From: an uncultured bacterium
Lineage (GTDB): Bacteria; Cyanobacteriota; Vampirovibrionia; Gastranaerophilales; Gastranaerophilaceae
Reading direction: 5' to 3'
Length of the DNA stretch: 64,000 nucleotides
Assembly: GCA_949284715.1 (NCBI GenBank)
Contig: CASDWH010000040.1
Span: forward strand, 1 to 64,000
Positions 1 through 8,317 of this stretch are shown here, piece after piece. Under the pieces are notes generated by a model. The model was not told the DNA's origin. It ran no database searches and was given only the letters and a program-made list of their open reading frames with translations. The stretch's first letter is position 1, and the number at the start of each line of letters is the position of its first letter. The position numbers and the translations under genes are program-made.

Positions 1-8
1 AAAGCTCT

Positions 9-29
9 TTACATATATATAAAGTATAT
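9..29. repeat. 21-bp AT-rich element shared with 8112-8132
   Basis: This 21-bp stretch is identical to 8112-8132, which lies 26 bp upstream of the minus-strand coiled-coil gene starting at 8086. Here it would lie upstream of a minus-strand gene whose start is left of the window. Both copies are followed at larger coordinates by a GTTACA-containing AT-rich tract. It is probably a shared promoter or operator element; that function is inferred from position only. Confidence 0.5.
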
Positions 30-258
30 CCATTAGAAATAATTGACTTTTTTTATACGAAAATTTTATGTTTTGTTACATATCTTAATAATCAATTTCA
101 AAACCCATTAACTGCAATGGTTTCAGCCGTTATCTACGCACTCCAGCTTTTTGTCTAAACACGGCTTTTCTTTATGTTTCTTAATAAAACTTTTATTTCT
201 TGTTTAAATGTTGTACTATTTATTTATCCAATTTTTCAATCACAATGGGAGTTTGACT

Positions 259-543
259 ATGCATATTTTATCCATCAGTCAATATAACTATAAACGACAA
301 TATCCGGCATTTAAAGGTATAAATATTAAAGCCCTTACAGAAGGTCTCGCAGAAAAACTAAAAGCAACCGGTACCTCTAACAATTTTCTGTCCTCACTGT
401 CAGTGCCGCGTTTCAATGCCATTATGGCAGGTGCAATTATGACAGCAGCAAAGGCTAATAAATCAAATACCCAGAATAGGCCGCATAATACTGTATGCAG
501 TCCGGGTACTATTCAGGAAACTAAAAGTCCGTTGGAAGACTAA
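259..543 (+). CDS. Small lineage-type protein with PAFKG signature
   Basis: This encodes a 94-residue protein of unknown function. I chose the ATG at 259 because GGGAG lies 9 bp upstream; an in-frame extension to 208 has no ribosome site. The N-terminus has a YPAFKGI segment near residue 14, resembling signatures near the N-termini of the proteins at 13657, 17846, 22966(-) and 24142(-). A small alanine-rich stretch (IMAGAIMTAAKA) follows, with no clear signal peptide. The stop is 5 bp before the alkylation repair gene, so the two may be cotranscribed. GCCGTTAT at 126-133 resembles a sigma-28 -10 but lacks a matching -35. Function unknown; coding status fairly secure from start context. Confidence 0.65.
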   Translation: MHILSISQYNYKRQYPAFKGINIKALTEGLAEKLKATGTSNNFLSSLSVPRFNAIMAGAIMTAAKANKSNTQNRPHNTVCSPGTIQETKSPLED

Positions 544-548
544 ATGCT

Positions 549-1283
549 ATGACAGAGATTGAAAAACAAATTATTACAAAATTAGAAGCTCTGTCTGATG
601 AGTCTTACAGGGATTTTAATGCTAAACTTATTCCGAATATAAATAATGTACTTGGAATACGAATTCCTGTTCTTAGACACTATGCCAGAGAACTCTACGG
701 ACAAGAAGAGATTGATATTAATGCCTTTTTAAAAATCAACAATGATAAATACATGGAATTTACCATGCTTCAGGGCTTTATTACTGGGTTAAAAAAGTCA
801 GCAAAAGCTGAGTTTTTTGCGGATATAAAAACTTTTATCCCAAAAATAAACAATTGGGCAGTCTGCGACACCTTCTGCGCCTCGTTAAAACAAACAAAAA
901 AATATTTGCCGGAAACTTTTGAATTTTTACAGCCATATTTACAATCACAAAATGCTTATGAATTAAGGTTCGGGGTTGTAATGCTTTTAACATATTATAT
1001 AACAGATGATTATATAGATCGCGTGCTGGAAATTTTGACAGCTCTCTCCAGCAGTGATTATTATGCGCAAATGGGAATAGCCTGGGCATTATCAATTTGT
1101 TATGTAAACTACTTTGATAAAACCCACACTGCCGTATCAAACTCAGATTTATCACCTGAAATTCAACATAAAACAGTAAGAAAAGTTATTGAATCACTAA
1201 GACCCGCAACCGAACAGAAAAACTTTTTAAGAAATTATATAAAACAGCAGAATATCAGCTCTCGGCAAACCTGCTTTCATTAA
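549..1283 (+). CDS. DNA alkylation repair protein, AlkD-like
   Basis: This 244-residue protein matches the HEAT-like-repeat DNA glycosylase family (AlkC/AlkD), which excises N3- and N7-alkylated purines. Visible family features are the N-terminal NVLGIRIPVLR segment, the NNWAVCDTFCASL segment near residue 100 holding the conserved Trp/Asp, and repeated amphipathic helices. Length is usual for the short family members found in Firmicutes and gut bacteria. It follows the small gene ending at 543 by 5 bp. Its 3' end overlaps the convergent small gene at 1255-1497 by 29 bp. No disruption is seen. Confidence 0.85.
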   Translation: MTEIEKQIITKLEALSDESYRDFNAKLIPNINNVLGIRIPVLRHYARELYGQEEIDINAFLKINNDKYMEFTMLQGFITGLKKSAKAEFFADIKTFIPKINNWAVCDTFCASLKQTKKYLPETFEFLQPYLQSQNAYELRFGVVMLLTYYITDDYIDRVLEILTALSSSDYYAQMGIAWALSICYVNYFDKTHTAVSNSDLSPEIQHKTVRKVIESLRPATEQKNFLRNYIKQQNISSRQTCFH

Positions 1284-1497
1284 ATTTTACGAGATTATCC
1301 AGAAAAATTTGTTTTTCGGTAATCCGCTCAAAATTTTTTTTTATTTCTTCTAATTCTTCAAGCAAAGTCTGGAGATCTTTACGCGTTCTCTCAGAATAAT
1401 CCCCGTGCTGTTCTCCGCTGTCTTTTTTAACCTCAACATCTACCCAATTGCCGCAAAAACAACCGTCCATAAAACGTCTTTTGTCTTTGTTAATCAT
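1255..1497 (-). CDS. Small coiled-coil protein of unknown function
   Basis: An 80-residue charged protein. Residues about 38-65 are heptad-like (DLQTLLEELEEIKKNFERI), suggesting a coiled coil. AAAGGAGG sits 7 bp upstream of the ATG and directly follows the stop of the upstream small gene (1510-1668), so the two form a dicistronic unit behind the sigma-28-like promoter at 1728-1754. The 3' end overlaps the alkylation repair gene convergently. The Cys pair in GCFCGNW near residue 13 is notable. I do not recognise the family. Confidence 0.7.
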   Translation of the reverse strand: MINKDKRRFMDGCFCGNWVDVEVKKDSGEQHGDYSERTRKDLQTLLEELEEIKKNFERITEKQIFLDNLVKFNESRFAES

Positions 1498-1509
1498 AAA
1501 CCTCCTTTG

Positions 1510-1668
1510 CTACTGCGCCGCCTTAACAAACCACAGTTTTGCCAGAGTTGCCCATACCCCGTTGATAGTGTCTTCAATTTCCCTTACTTCCCTGAACGCA
1601 TCCGAATTAAAATCAAATCCGGCCATTTCAGAATATTCAACCATCATTTCGTCTTCATTTTTTAACAT
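1510..1668 (-). CDS. 52-residue acidic protein
   Basis: A short open frame encodes a 52-residue acidic protein beginning MLKNEDEMMVEYSEM and ending WFVKAAQ. GAGGT lies 5-10 bp upstream of the ATG. The stop is followed directly by the strong ribosome site of the next gene (1255-1497), which supports both being translated. A match to TAAAGTTT-N11-GCCGTTAA lies 60 bp upstream. Composition resembles the other small acidic proteins preceded by the same promoter form (38571-38732 and 48296-48703). Function unknown. Confidence 0.65.
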   Translation of the reverse strand: MLKNEDEMMVEYSEMAGFDFNSDAFREVREIEDTINGVWATLAKLWFVKAAQ

Positions 1669-1727
1669 TACACATACCTCACATTCAACAGGCTATTACT
1701 TTATAAGTCTTTATGCTTACATTTTTA

Positions 1728-1754
1728 TTAACGGCATTTTTCGATAAAACTTTA
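1728..1754 (-). promoter_or_regulatory. Sigma-28-like promoter A
   Basis: Read on the minus strand: TAAAGTTT (1754-1747), 11-bp spacer, GCCGTTAA (1735-1728). The FliA/SigD consensus is TAAAGTTT-N11-GCCGATAA, so 15 of 16 positions match with exact spacing. It lies 60 bp upstream of the small gene starting at 1668. Confidence 0.7.
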
Positions 1755-1761
1755 GGATTTT

Positions 1762-1789
1762 TTGCAAAATATTAAATTTTTGTTACAAT
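1762..1789 (+). promoter_or_regulatory. Sigma-70-type promoter for rpiB operon
   Basis: TTGCAA (1762-1767), 16-bp spacer, TACAAT (1784-1789). It diverges from the sigma-28-like promoter just to its left. The transcript would begin near 1795, where a 9-codon mini-frame (1795-1821) ends 4 bp before rpiB. Confidence 0.5.
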
Positions 1790-1825
1790 TAGTTATGAAA
1801 GGATTGAAAATAGTAAAATAAAGAT

Positions 1826-2257
1826 ATGCAGATAATAATAGGGTCAGACCACGGCGGTTATAGATTAAAGGAAGAAATAGCAGAATATTTAAAATCTAAA
1901 GGTATAAGTGTTTTTAATGCAGGTACATACTCAAAAGACTCGTGTGATTATCCTGTAATAGCAAAAGATGTAGCAAGAAGAGTTCTGGCAGCAGAGGACT
2001 GTAGGGGAATACTGGTATGCGGCACCGGGATAGGGATGTCAATTGCTGCCAATAAAATCCATGGAATACGCGCTTCTCACTGTACGGATACATATACCGC
2101 ACGAATGACCGTTCAGCATAATAATTCCAACATTCTCTGCCTCGGAGAGCGGGTTACAGGTGCAGGATTAGCCCTTGATATAGTTGATGCCTGGATTAAT
2201 GCAAAATTTGAAGGCGGCAGGCACCAAAAGAGAATTGATATGATTGAGGATAACTAA
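1826..2257 (+). CDS. rpiB: Ribose-5-phosphate isomerase B
   Basis: This enzyme interconverts ribose 5-phosphate and ribulose 5-phosphate in the non-oxidative pentose phosphate pathway. The 143-residue length is typical of RpiB/LacAB. Diagnostic segments are IGSDHGGYRLKEEI at the N-terminus, the YPVIAKDVA segment, the active-site GILVCGTGIGMSIAANK with its cysteine, and the phosphate-binding region HNNSNILCLGERV. The TAA overlaps the next ATG by one base (TAATG), so rsfS is probably translationally coupled. It opens a four-gene operon running to 4132. Confidence 0.95.
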   Translation: MQIIIGSDHGGYRLKEEIAEYLKSKGISVFNAGTYSKDSCDYPVIAKDVARRVLAAEDCRGILVCGTGIGMSIAANKIHGIRASHCTDTYTARMTVQHNNSNILCLGERVTGAGLALDIVDAWINAKFEGGRHQKRIDMIEDN

Positions 2258-2652
2258 TGAGTGAATTAACATCTTATAAATTTGCCTGCGCAGCTGCGAG
2301 AATCTTAGACGAGAACAAGGCACAAAATATAAAAATTCTTAATATAAGCAGTGTATCTTCATTTGCAGACTATTTTGTAATAGCTTCTTCTGATACATCA
2401 ACACAGATTAAAGCACTTACACAAAATACTGCCGATACAATAAAAAAGTTATTTAACCGCCTTCCGTCCGGCAGAGAGGATGATGCAAAAAATAAGTGGA
2501 ATCTGCTTGACTACGGCGATATAGTTATTCATATTTTACAGAACACAGAACGCGAAAACTATGCAATTGAAAAATTCTGGTCACACGCTTATAGTGTTGA
2601 TAAAGAAGCATGGCTTGCAGAATCTAAAGAATATTCTAAGTACGAAAATTAA
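2257..2652 (+). CDS. rsfS: Ribosomal silencing factor RsfS
   Basis: RsfS (DUF143/Iojap family) binds ribosomal protein uL14 and blocks subunit joining when nutrients are low. The 131-residue protein has the conserved SSFADYFVIASSDTSTQ segment at about residues 33-50 and the D(Y)GDIVIHIL segment at about residues 87-96. Length is normal. It overlaps rpiB by one base and is followed 12 bp later by the TPR gene, consistent with an operon. Confidence 0.93.
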   Translation: MSELTSYKFACAAARILDENKAQNIKILNISSVSSFADYFVIASSDTSTQIKALTQNTADTIKKLFNRLPSGREDDAKNKWNLLDYGDIVIHILQNTERENYAIEKFWSHAYSVDKEAWLAESKEYSKYEN

Positions 2653-2664
2653 CGAGAGCAAAAA

Positions 2665-3738
2665 ATGGACAAAAAAGATGTAGAAAGAAAAATACAGGAA
2701 ACGGTTTTATTAATGGCCAAAGAGCCTAGAAATACAGACCATTACCACGATTTAGCAAAATATTATGCAATGGACGGCGCTTTTGACAAGGTAGCTTCCG
2801 TATATGAAAGTCTGCTTGAAATCGACCCTAAAGATGTTCAGGCACTATTAAATCTTGGAAATATTCACTTTTATTCCAAAGACTTTAAAAAAGCGCTTAA
2901 ATATTATAATCAGGCAATGATTATCCAGCCGGGTAATTATCAGGTTTATTACAATCTGGGTAATACCTACGCTGAAATGAAAAATTTTGCAAAAGCACTC
3001 CATTTTTATAACCGAACTCTTGATTTTTATAATCAGACCCCCGATATTTATAACGCAATCGGTATGTTGTACCACGATTTTGAAGACTATGTGGAAGCAA
3101 AAGCATACTACGAAAAAGCCCTTTCAATTGATCCGGATAATCTTAGTGCGTTAATTGATTTAGGACATGTTAACTTCAAATTATATGACTACAGTGAAGC
3201 TTTAAAATACTACCTAAGGGTATATAACCTCTCAAAGGACAATAAAACAGTCGCATTATGCGTGGCTAATACTTACGCACTTACAAAAGATAAAGAAAAC
3301 AGCTTTAAAACCTTTGAAGAAGCTATCAAGCTTCCGGGCGATAACTATAAAGCTTATATGTGCTATGCAATAGCAAGTTCTGATTTTGGCGAATACGACA
3401 AAGCCTTGAATCTGTATAAAAAAGCTACAGAAGAAAATCCTAATGATGCAACGGCTTTTATACTAGCAGGAAATTTGTGTTCTACGCTTAGAAAATATGA
3501 TAAAGCAGAAGAATACTATAAAAAGGCGCTTCATATAAACAAAATGGATGCAAATCTCTATGTTCTTATAGGAAATATTTATTATATGAGAGGCGAGGTT
3601 GAACGCTCGATTCATTCATATAGAGCGGCAGTCCATATGAGGCCTGAGAACGATGAATATAAATTAGTATTTATCCAAATTCTGAATGACTATATGGAAG
3701 AAGCCAGAAAGGATGAAATAGTTTCTGATGTCGCATAA
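2665..3738 (+). CDS. TPR-repeat protein
   Basis: This 357-residue protein is built almost wholly of about nine 34-residue tetratricopeptide repeats, with recurring signatures such as ALLNLGNIHFYSKDFKKAL, VYYNLGNTYAEMKNFAKAL and LIGNIYYMRGEVERSI. No signal peptide or membrane segment is visible, so it is probably a cytoplasmic scaffold. GAGAG precedes the ATG. Its last 11 bases overlap the Tic20-like membrane gene, suggesting the two products work together. The specific partner is unknown. Confidence 0.85.
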   Translation: MDKKDVERKIQETVLLMAKEPRNTDHYHDLAKYYAMDGAFDKVASVYESLLEIDPKDVQALLNLGNIHFYSKDFKKALKYYNQAMIIQPGNYQVYYNLGNTYAEMKNFAKALHFYNRTLDFYNQTPDIYNAIGMLYHDFEDYVEAKAYYEKALSIDPDNLSALIDLGHVNFKLYDYSEALKYYLRVYNLSKDNKTVALCVANTYALTKDKENSFKTFEEAIKLPGDNYKAYMCYAIASSDFGEYDKALNLYKKATEENPNDATAFILAGNLCSTLRKYDKAEEYYKKALHINKMDANLYVLIGNIYYMRGEVERSIHSYRAAVHMRPENDEYKLVFIQILNDYMEEARKDEIVSDVA

Positions 3739-4132
3739 CAAACCCTATGCAATGGAGCGGGTTATTTCTGCCCTGACATATTTAACACTCGGCTGGGCCG
3801 GAATTATTGTACTTGTCATTCAGGCAGTAACTAAAAAACAGCCGACCAGATTTGTTATGTATCATATTTTGCAGTCTATTTTTCTCTGTTTTGGTTTTTA
3901 TGTAGTATCGGAACTGTTTAATCTGCTTGCAGTTCTAATTGCCAGAATACCGATAATAAACCTCCTTCCAATTTTCTTAAATATGCCTGTTGAAGCATTA
4001 TACGGGCTTTCATTGGTTCAGGCAGTCTGCTATACTGTACTCATTTACTTGATTATCACATCATTGCTGGGCAAATACAGCTTTCTCCCCTGGGTTTCAA
4101 ATATCATTGCCTTCTGGATAAGGGGCAGATAG
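3728..4132 (+). CDS. Tic20-like small integral membrane protein
   Basis: A 134-residue hydrophobic protein with about four membrane segments. The pattern ERVISALTYL, then RFVMYHILQSIFL, a hydrophobic hairpin, and finally FLPWVSNIIAFWI resembles the cyanobacterial Ycf60/Tic20 family (conserved R-F-x-x-x-Q and a C-terminal 'PxxS' turn). Chloroplast Tic20 forms a protein-import pore; the role in bacteria is not established. It overlaps the TPR gene by 11 bp. A DUF4870-type membrane protein is the main alternative. Confidence 0.5.
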   Translation: MSHNKPYAMERVISALTYLTLGWAGIIVLVIQAVTKKQPTRFVMYHILQSIFLCFGFYVVSELFNLLAVLIARIPIINLLPIFLNMPVEALYGLSLVQAVCYTVLIYLIITSLLGKYSFLPWVSNIIAFWIRGR

Positions 4133-4403
4133 AGGTAAATAGGAGTAAAACAAAGAGCAGGTTAACAAACCGGCTGCCAGGATTTATTTAACAAAAAGAA
4201 TGCTTGCACAAAAAACAAAACTATGCTTTAATACTATCAGAAGCTTTGCTTCTCTATGGCAGTTTTGAAATAAGGATATTTGGTTTAGTCTATTGAATAT
4301 ACGGCTTTATTAATCAGTATTTATTATTAAATGTCATTGCTGGCGATTATTTAATTGTCTTTTTATGTTGATTTTAACCCGAAAAAGGAATTAGGCTCAT
4401 TAG

Positions 4404-7400
4404 ATGGGTGCGTTTAAATTTAATTTCAAGTTTCTAAAAGAAAATGCAACACCCGGTGCATGGCGCAGAGGGTACGAATATTACCAGAAAGATATGATTA
4501 TCCAGTCATATCCGGAAAAGAATTTTTATATGGGGAAAGTTAAAGGTAACTTTCAAGACTCATATAATACTGATTTGATTTTCAAAAAAAATAAAGTTGA
4601 AGCGCGTTGCAGCTGCCCTCTAAAAGATGAATGGTGCAAACACTCTGTAGCAATTGCAATAAAAGCTATTAATGAAAACGCTTACGAAAAATGGCTGGCA
4701 GAAAAAGGCGGTGTTGAAGTAGACCTGTCAGATATTGATACAGCGCTCAAAACTCCGCCGCAGGGCAATTATATTTTCCACTTCAACCCGAAGCGCAGGC
4801 AAAACTTTTTTTCAATACTAATACGCGATCGTTCCACAAACAAAATTGTACGCTCGATTGAATCGGTCTTAAGACTTCTTATTGAAGCACAAAAAAATAA
4901 TCCGGACTTTGAGTTAAACGAAGAGCAGAAGGCCGAGTTTGAAATATTCTCAACACTATTAAAAATTGCAAAACAAGACAAAAAAGCCGGCTGGTATGAT
5001 GTTCCTATTACAAAGTTTGCACCAATGTTTGAGCTTCTCTCACGGGTAGAAGAAGTTCTGGATGAAAAAACAAAAGAACGGATACAGTTTGTAGACAATA
5101 TTTGGAATTTAACATTATCAGTAAATACTTCTCAAACCGGTGCTATAATGCTTGCCCTTTACTGGAAACGGCCGGACAAGGATGAAATATATCCGTTTGA
5201 GGAAATTAAGTATTTTTCAAGACAATTAAAATGGGGAAGATATAAAAATCTTATTTTCCCGATAAATATTGCAATCAACGAACTTCCGCAAAGCATTATT
5301 AAATCAACATTTACAGATTTAAAAGATGCTGACGGCGGTAAATTTGTTTATGAAGAACTTCCGCATCTTAGAGAAATAATGGAAGTTGAGATTTCGGATA
5401 ATATTTCAAAACTACTTCTGGAAGAACGTCCGCCACAGAATATTGTCACTCTGGGAATTGACTACGACCAGTCGTTAAAAGCTTCATTGGAATTTGAATA
5501 TGATGGTGTAAGGGTTCCGTACTCAAAGACGGACAAAGGTGCTTATATTACAATCAAGAAACCGGACAGCGATTTGGTTTATTGGGTAAAAAGAAATTAC
5601 AAGCACGAACATGAAGCTTATCAAATGCTTTTGGCCTGTAAATTCATCCCGATGCAGACAAATAACCTTGCAATGGAAAAAGAAAATGCGATAGATTTTT
5701 ATAACTATTACATTCAACAGGCCGGCGATAACTGGAAGTTTATAGAAAAAGATGACATGAACTTTTTCAAACTTCTTAAAGAACCATTCAAAATGTGTGC
5801 TAAAGTTGATTTTTGCGATGATTCAAACGATAGTTTTGAAATTCAGATTTACGGTCAGGCCGGTGATGAAATTATAAGTTTTGATGATATTTATGAAACA
5901 ATCCAGAACGGTGAAAAATACAGCAGGGTAAGGAGTATGGGCTTTGTTGAATATCCTGCGCAGGATATTTATCAAATGCTGCGTTCCTTTAATTCATTTG
6001 ATGCCTACAGAAATAACGAAAATAAATATATTGTAAAAACATATCGTGCCGGTCTTGTTTCAGAACTTAAAAATCTCGGGTTTGAACTTGTTTTATCAGA
6101 TAACTTTACCAAATTTTGGGAACAAATTTCAACATTCTCAACCGGAGATGGCGGAGAGGCGCTTCCGGAAGGCGTTGATGCAGAATTCCGCGAATATCAG
6201 ATTAAGGGTTTCCATTGGCTATGGTTTATGTATAAATACGGGCTAAACGGTATTCTTGCTGACGATATGGGACTTGGTAAGACTCTGCAAGCCTTGAGTT
6301 TACTGCAAAAAGCCAAAGAGGTTGATGGTGCTGAACCAACTCTTGTTATCTGTCCGACAACTGTTGTATTTAACTGGGAGGCAGAAATCGCAAAGTTTAC
6401 CCCGGGATTATCCTGTCTGAAACTCTCTGGGACAGACAGAGCCTCATTATTTAAGAAAATTCCCGAGTATGATATTGTTATAACAAGTTATGCTCTGGTA
6501 AGACGGGATATTGCAAAACTCAAAAAATACAATTTTAGATATATTATCTTGGATGAATCTCAAAATATTAAAAATGCTACATCACAAACAGCACAGGCAG
6601 TAAAGACATTAAGCGCTAAACATAAACTTGCACTATCAGGTACACCGATTGAAAATAAACTTGAAGAATTGTGGTCTGTATTTGATTTTCTTATGCCCGG
6701 ATTTTTATTCTCAATGTCTGAATTTAATTACAGGTATGTTACACCGATTATGGAACGTCAGGATAAAACAGTTGAAAAACGTTTAAAACTCCAAATCTAT
6801 CCGTTTATTCTAAGACGTATGAAGCGTGACGTAGCCAAAGATTTACCTGATAAGGTCGAAAATATGGCATACTGCGAGCTTACTGACGAACAAAAAGATT
6901 TTTATCTTGAAGTTCTTGATTCAACAAAAGAAGAACTCTTCAAGAGTATTGAAATGAACGGACTTGAAAAGAGCCGTATGTCAATATTCTCAGCACTCCT
7001 AAGACTTCGTCAAATCTGCTGTCACCCTCGTCTTTACGACAAAGAACATGTTAAAGGTGTTATAAAATCCGGTAAATTTGAATATTTGAAAGGGATGCTG
7101 GAACAAATTATTGCAGAAAAACACAGAGTCCTGTTGTTCAGCCAGTTTGTAGATATGCTTGATATTATTAAAGGCTGGCTGGAGCGCGAGGGTATTCCAT
7201 ATGAGTACCTGACCGGCAAGACAAAAGACAGGCAGGCAGCCGTAGAAAACTTCAATAATAACCCGAATATTCCGATATTCCTCGTAAGTCTTAAAGCCGG
7301 AGGTACAGGCTTAAATCTTACAGGTGCAGATTACGTAATCCACTACGATCCGTGGTGGAATCCGGCAGTTGAAGATCAGGCAACAGACCGTGCGTATCGT

Positions 7401-7580
7401 ATCGGACAAACGAAAAAAGTGTTTGTATACAGACTTATTACAAAAAATACAGTTGAAGAAAAAATCCAGAAACTTAAAACGAGAAAAAGAAACCTTGTTG
7501 ACAGCGTAATTTCTATTGACAGAAACATTGTTAAATCCTTAACAATGGATGATATTAAAGATATATTCTCAGCCGAATAA
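4404..7580 (+). CDS. SWIM-domain SNF2-family helicase
   Basis: This 1058-residue ATPase belongs to the bacterial SNF2 (HepA/RapA-like) superfamily 2 group, which translocates on DNA and remodels nucleoprotein complexes. A SWIM zinc finger lies at residues 69-80 (CSC...CKH). A long middle region of the bacterial SNF2-associated type follows. The helicase core begins near residue 600 with GILADDMGLGKTLQ (Walker A), LDESQNIKN (DEAH-box variant with Ser), and SGTPIENKLEELWS. The C-terminal lobe has LVSLKAGGTGLNLTGADYVI and DQATDRAYRIGQ. It stands alone after a 271-bp gap, and a strong hairpin follows the stop. Length is usual for the family. Confidence 0.92.
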   Translation: MGAFKFNFKFLKENATPGAWRRGYEYYQKDMIIQSYPEKNFYMGKVKGNFQDSYNTDLIFKKNKVEARCSCPLKDEWCKHSVAIAIKAINENAYEKWLAEKGGVEVDLSDIDTALKTPPQGNYIFHFNPKRRQNFFSILIRDRSTNKIVRSIESVLRLLIEAQKNNPDFELNEEQKAEFEIFSTLLKIAKQDKKAGWYDVPITKFAPMFELLSRVEEVLDEKTKERIQFVDNIWNLTLSVNTSQTGAIMLALYWKRPDKDEIYPFEEIKYFSRQLKWGRYKNLIFPINIAINELPQSIIKSTFTDLKDADGGKFVYEELPHLREIMEVEISDNISKLLLEERPPQNIVTLGIDYDQSLKASLEFEYDGVRVPYSKTDKGAYITIKKPDSDLVYWVKRNYKHEHEAYQMLLACKFIPMQTNNLAMEKENAIDFYNYYIQQAGDNWKFIEKDDMNFFKLLKEPFKMCAKVDFCDDSNDSFEIQIYGQAGDEIISFDDIYETIQNGEKYSRVRSMGFVEYPAQDIYQMLRSFNSFDAYRNNENKYIVKTYRAGLVSELKNLGFELVLSDNFTKFWEQISTFSTGDGGEALPEGVDAEFREYQIKGFHWLWFMYKYGLNGILADDMGLGKTLQALSLLQKAKEVDGAEPTLVICPTTVVFNWEAEIAKFTPGLSCLKLSGTDRASLFKKIPEYDIVITSYALVRRDIAKLKKYNFRYIILDESQNIKNATSQTAQAVKTLSAKHKLALSGTPIENKLEELWSVFDFLMPGFLFSMSEFNYRYVTPIMERQDKTVEKRLKLQIYPFILRRMKRDVAKDLPDKVENMAYCELTDEQKDFYLEVLDSTKEELFKSIEMNGLEKSRMSIFSALLRLRQICCHPRLYDKEHVKGVIKSGKFEYLKGMLEQIIAEKHRVLLFSQFVDMLDIIKGWLEREGIPYEYLTGKTKDRQAAVENFNNNPNIPIFLVSLKAGGTGLNLTGADYVIHYDPWWNPAVEDQATDRAYRIGQTKKVFVYRLITKNTVEEKIQKLKTRKRNLVDSVISIDRNIVKSLTMDDIKDIFSAE

Positions 7581-7594
7581 CAAAATAATTATTA

Positions 7595-7636
7595 ATCTAA
7601 CAGCCGTTCCATCTTTTGATGGAACGGCTGTTAGAT
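7595..7636. terminator. Bidirectional terminator hairpin
   Basis: A perfect 19-bp stem with a TTTT loop sits between convergent genes. The U-rich tail is better on the minus strand, but the position suits both genes. Confidence 0.7.
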
Positions 7637-7654
7637 GTATGAGAGGTATTAGTA

Positions 7655-8086
7655 TTAGTTCAATCCGTAATTAAAATCGTTACTTATGTTAGTAGAAAGC
7701 ATTTCTTCATAAGACTCAATGTATGCCTCTATTTCAGTTAATTCAGTATCAGCGGTTGTAATCATATTGTCTAAATCAGTTTCCCATGCTGTTAATTCTG
7801 CATTATAAATTTCATATTCTGCTTCGATTTTATCAATCGCATCTTCATATTCATCAATTTCGGTATATGAAGCAATATCAGCATAAATTGTATCTTTACC
7901 TGCTTCATACTCGGCTTTCCATTTATTTTTTTGTTCAGTTTTTTGAGCCTGAGTAAGCTGCATAAAATCAAGCTGTTCATTTGTAGCAAGACGTTTTTGC
8001 GATTGATAATCAGTGATATCTAATTGCAATCTATTGCGTCTGAGCTTGTAAGCCATTATTGTTTCATTTAAATTTGCAATAGCCAT
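7655..8086 (-). CDS. Acidic coiled-coil protein of unknown function
   Basis: A 143-residue, strongly acidic, almost entirely helical protein. It has long charged helices (AIDKIEAEYEIYNAELTAWETDL and TELTEIEAYIESYEEML regions) typical of coiled coils. There is no signal peptide and no cysteine. The N-terminus MAIANLNETIMAYKLRRNRLQLDI is amphipathic. AAAGGGTG precedes the ATG by 7 bp. The 21-bp element at 8112-8132, shared with the window's left edge, lies just upstream. I do not recognise a family. A helical secreted or structural protein would fit, but this is a guess. Confidence 0.75.
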   Translation of the reverse strand: MAIANLNETIMAYKLRRNRLQLDITDYQSQKRLATNEQLDFMQLTQAQKTEQKNKWKAEYEAGKDTIYADIASYTEIDEYEDAIDKIEAEYEIYNAELTAWETDLDNMITTADTELTEIEAYIESYEEMLSTNISNDFNYGLN

Positions 8087-8111
8087 CTTGTTACACCCTT
8101 TGTCTTATATC

Positions 8112-8132
8112 TTACATATATATAAAGTATAT
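8112..8132. repeat. 21-bp AT-rich element, second copy
   Basis: Identical to 9-29. It begins 26 bp upstream of the start codon of the minus-strand coiled-coil gene, in the region where its promoter should lie. Confidence 0.5.
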
Positions 8133-8230
8133 TTAGAGTCCCTGATTTCAAGTTCCTTTATATTTGTTACAAAACTTAATAATAAAAACCGTTCAATGTC
8201 TAAAATATAAAAAAGAAGCGAAATATAAGC

Positions 8231-8259
8231 TTGACAATAGCATTGCCTTTAACGATAAT
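8231..8259 (+). promoter_or_regulatory. Sigma-70 promoter of the SLH gene
   Basis: TTGACA (8231-8236), 17-bp spacer, GATAAT (8254-8259). Predicted start near 8266 gives a leader of about 52 nt with AGGAG close to the ATG. It is the best consensus -35 in this part of the window. Confidence 0.7.
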
Positions 8260-8317
8260 AAACTATATACTTATTTTTAATAATTTTAAAAATAAGAAGT
8301 AGGATAGGAGAAGAAAT

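Noticed and set aside
109-133. GCCGTTAT before the small gene at 259, as a fifth sigma-28 promoter
   Set aside because: The sequence 19 bp upstream is not TAAA-like; the nearest TAA gives a spacer of 9, so the match is partial.
1405-1747. Plus-strand open frames across 1405-1747
   Set aside because: They are antisense to two small minus-strand genes with good ribosome sites and have none themselves.
1795-1821. Nine-codon leader frame before rpiB
   Set aside because: It is in the right place for a leader peptide but too short to distinguish from chance, with no regulatory codons.
4133-4403. Gap before the SNF2 gene as an RNA gene
   Set aside because: Only a small AGAAGC/GCTTCT hairpin is seen; no conserved RNA structure is recognised.
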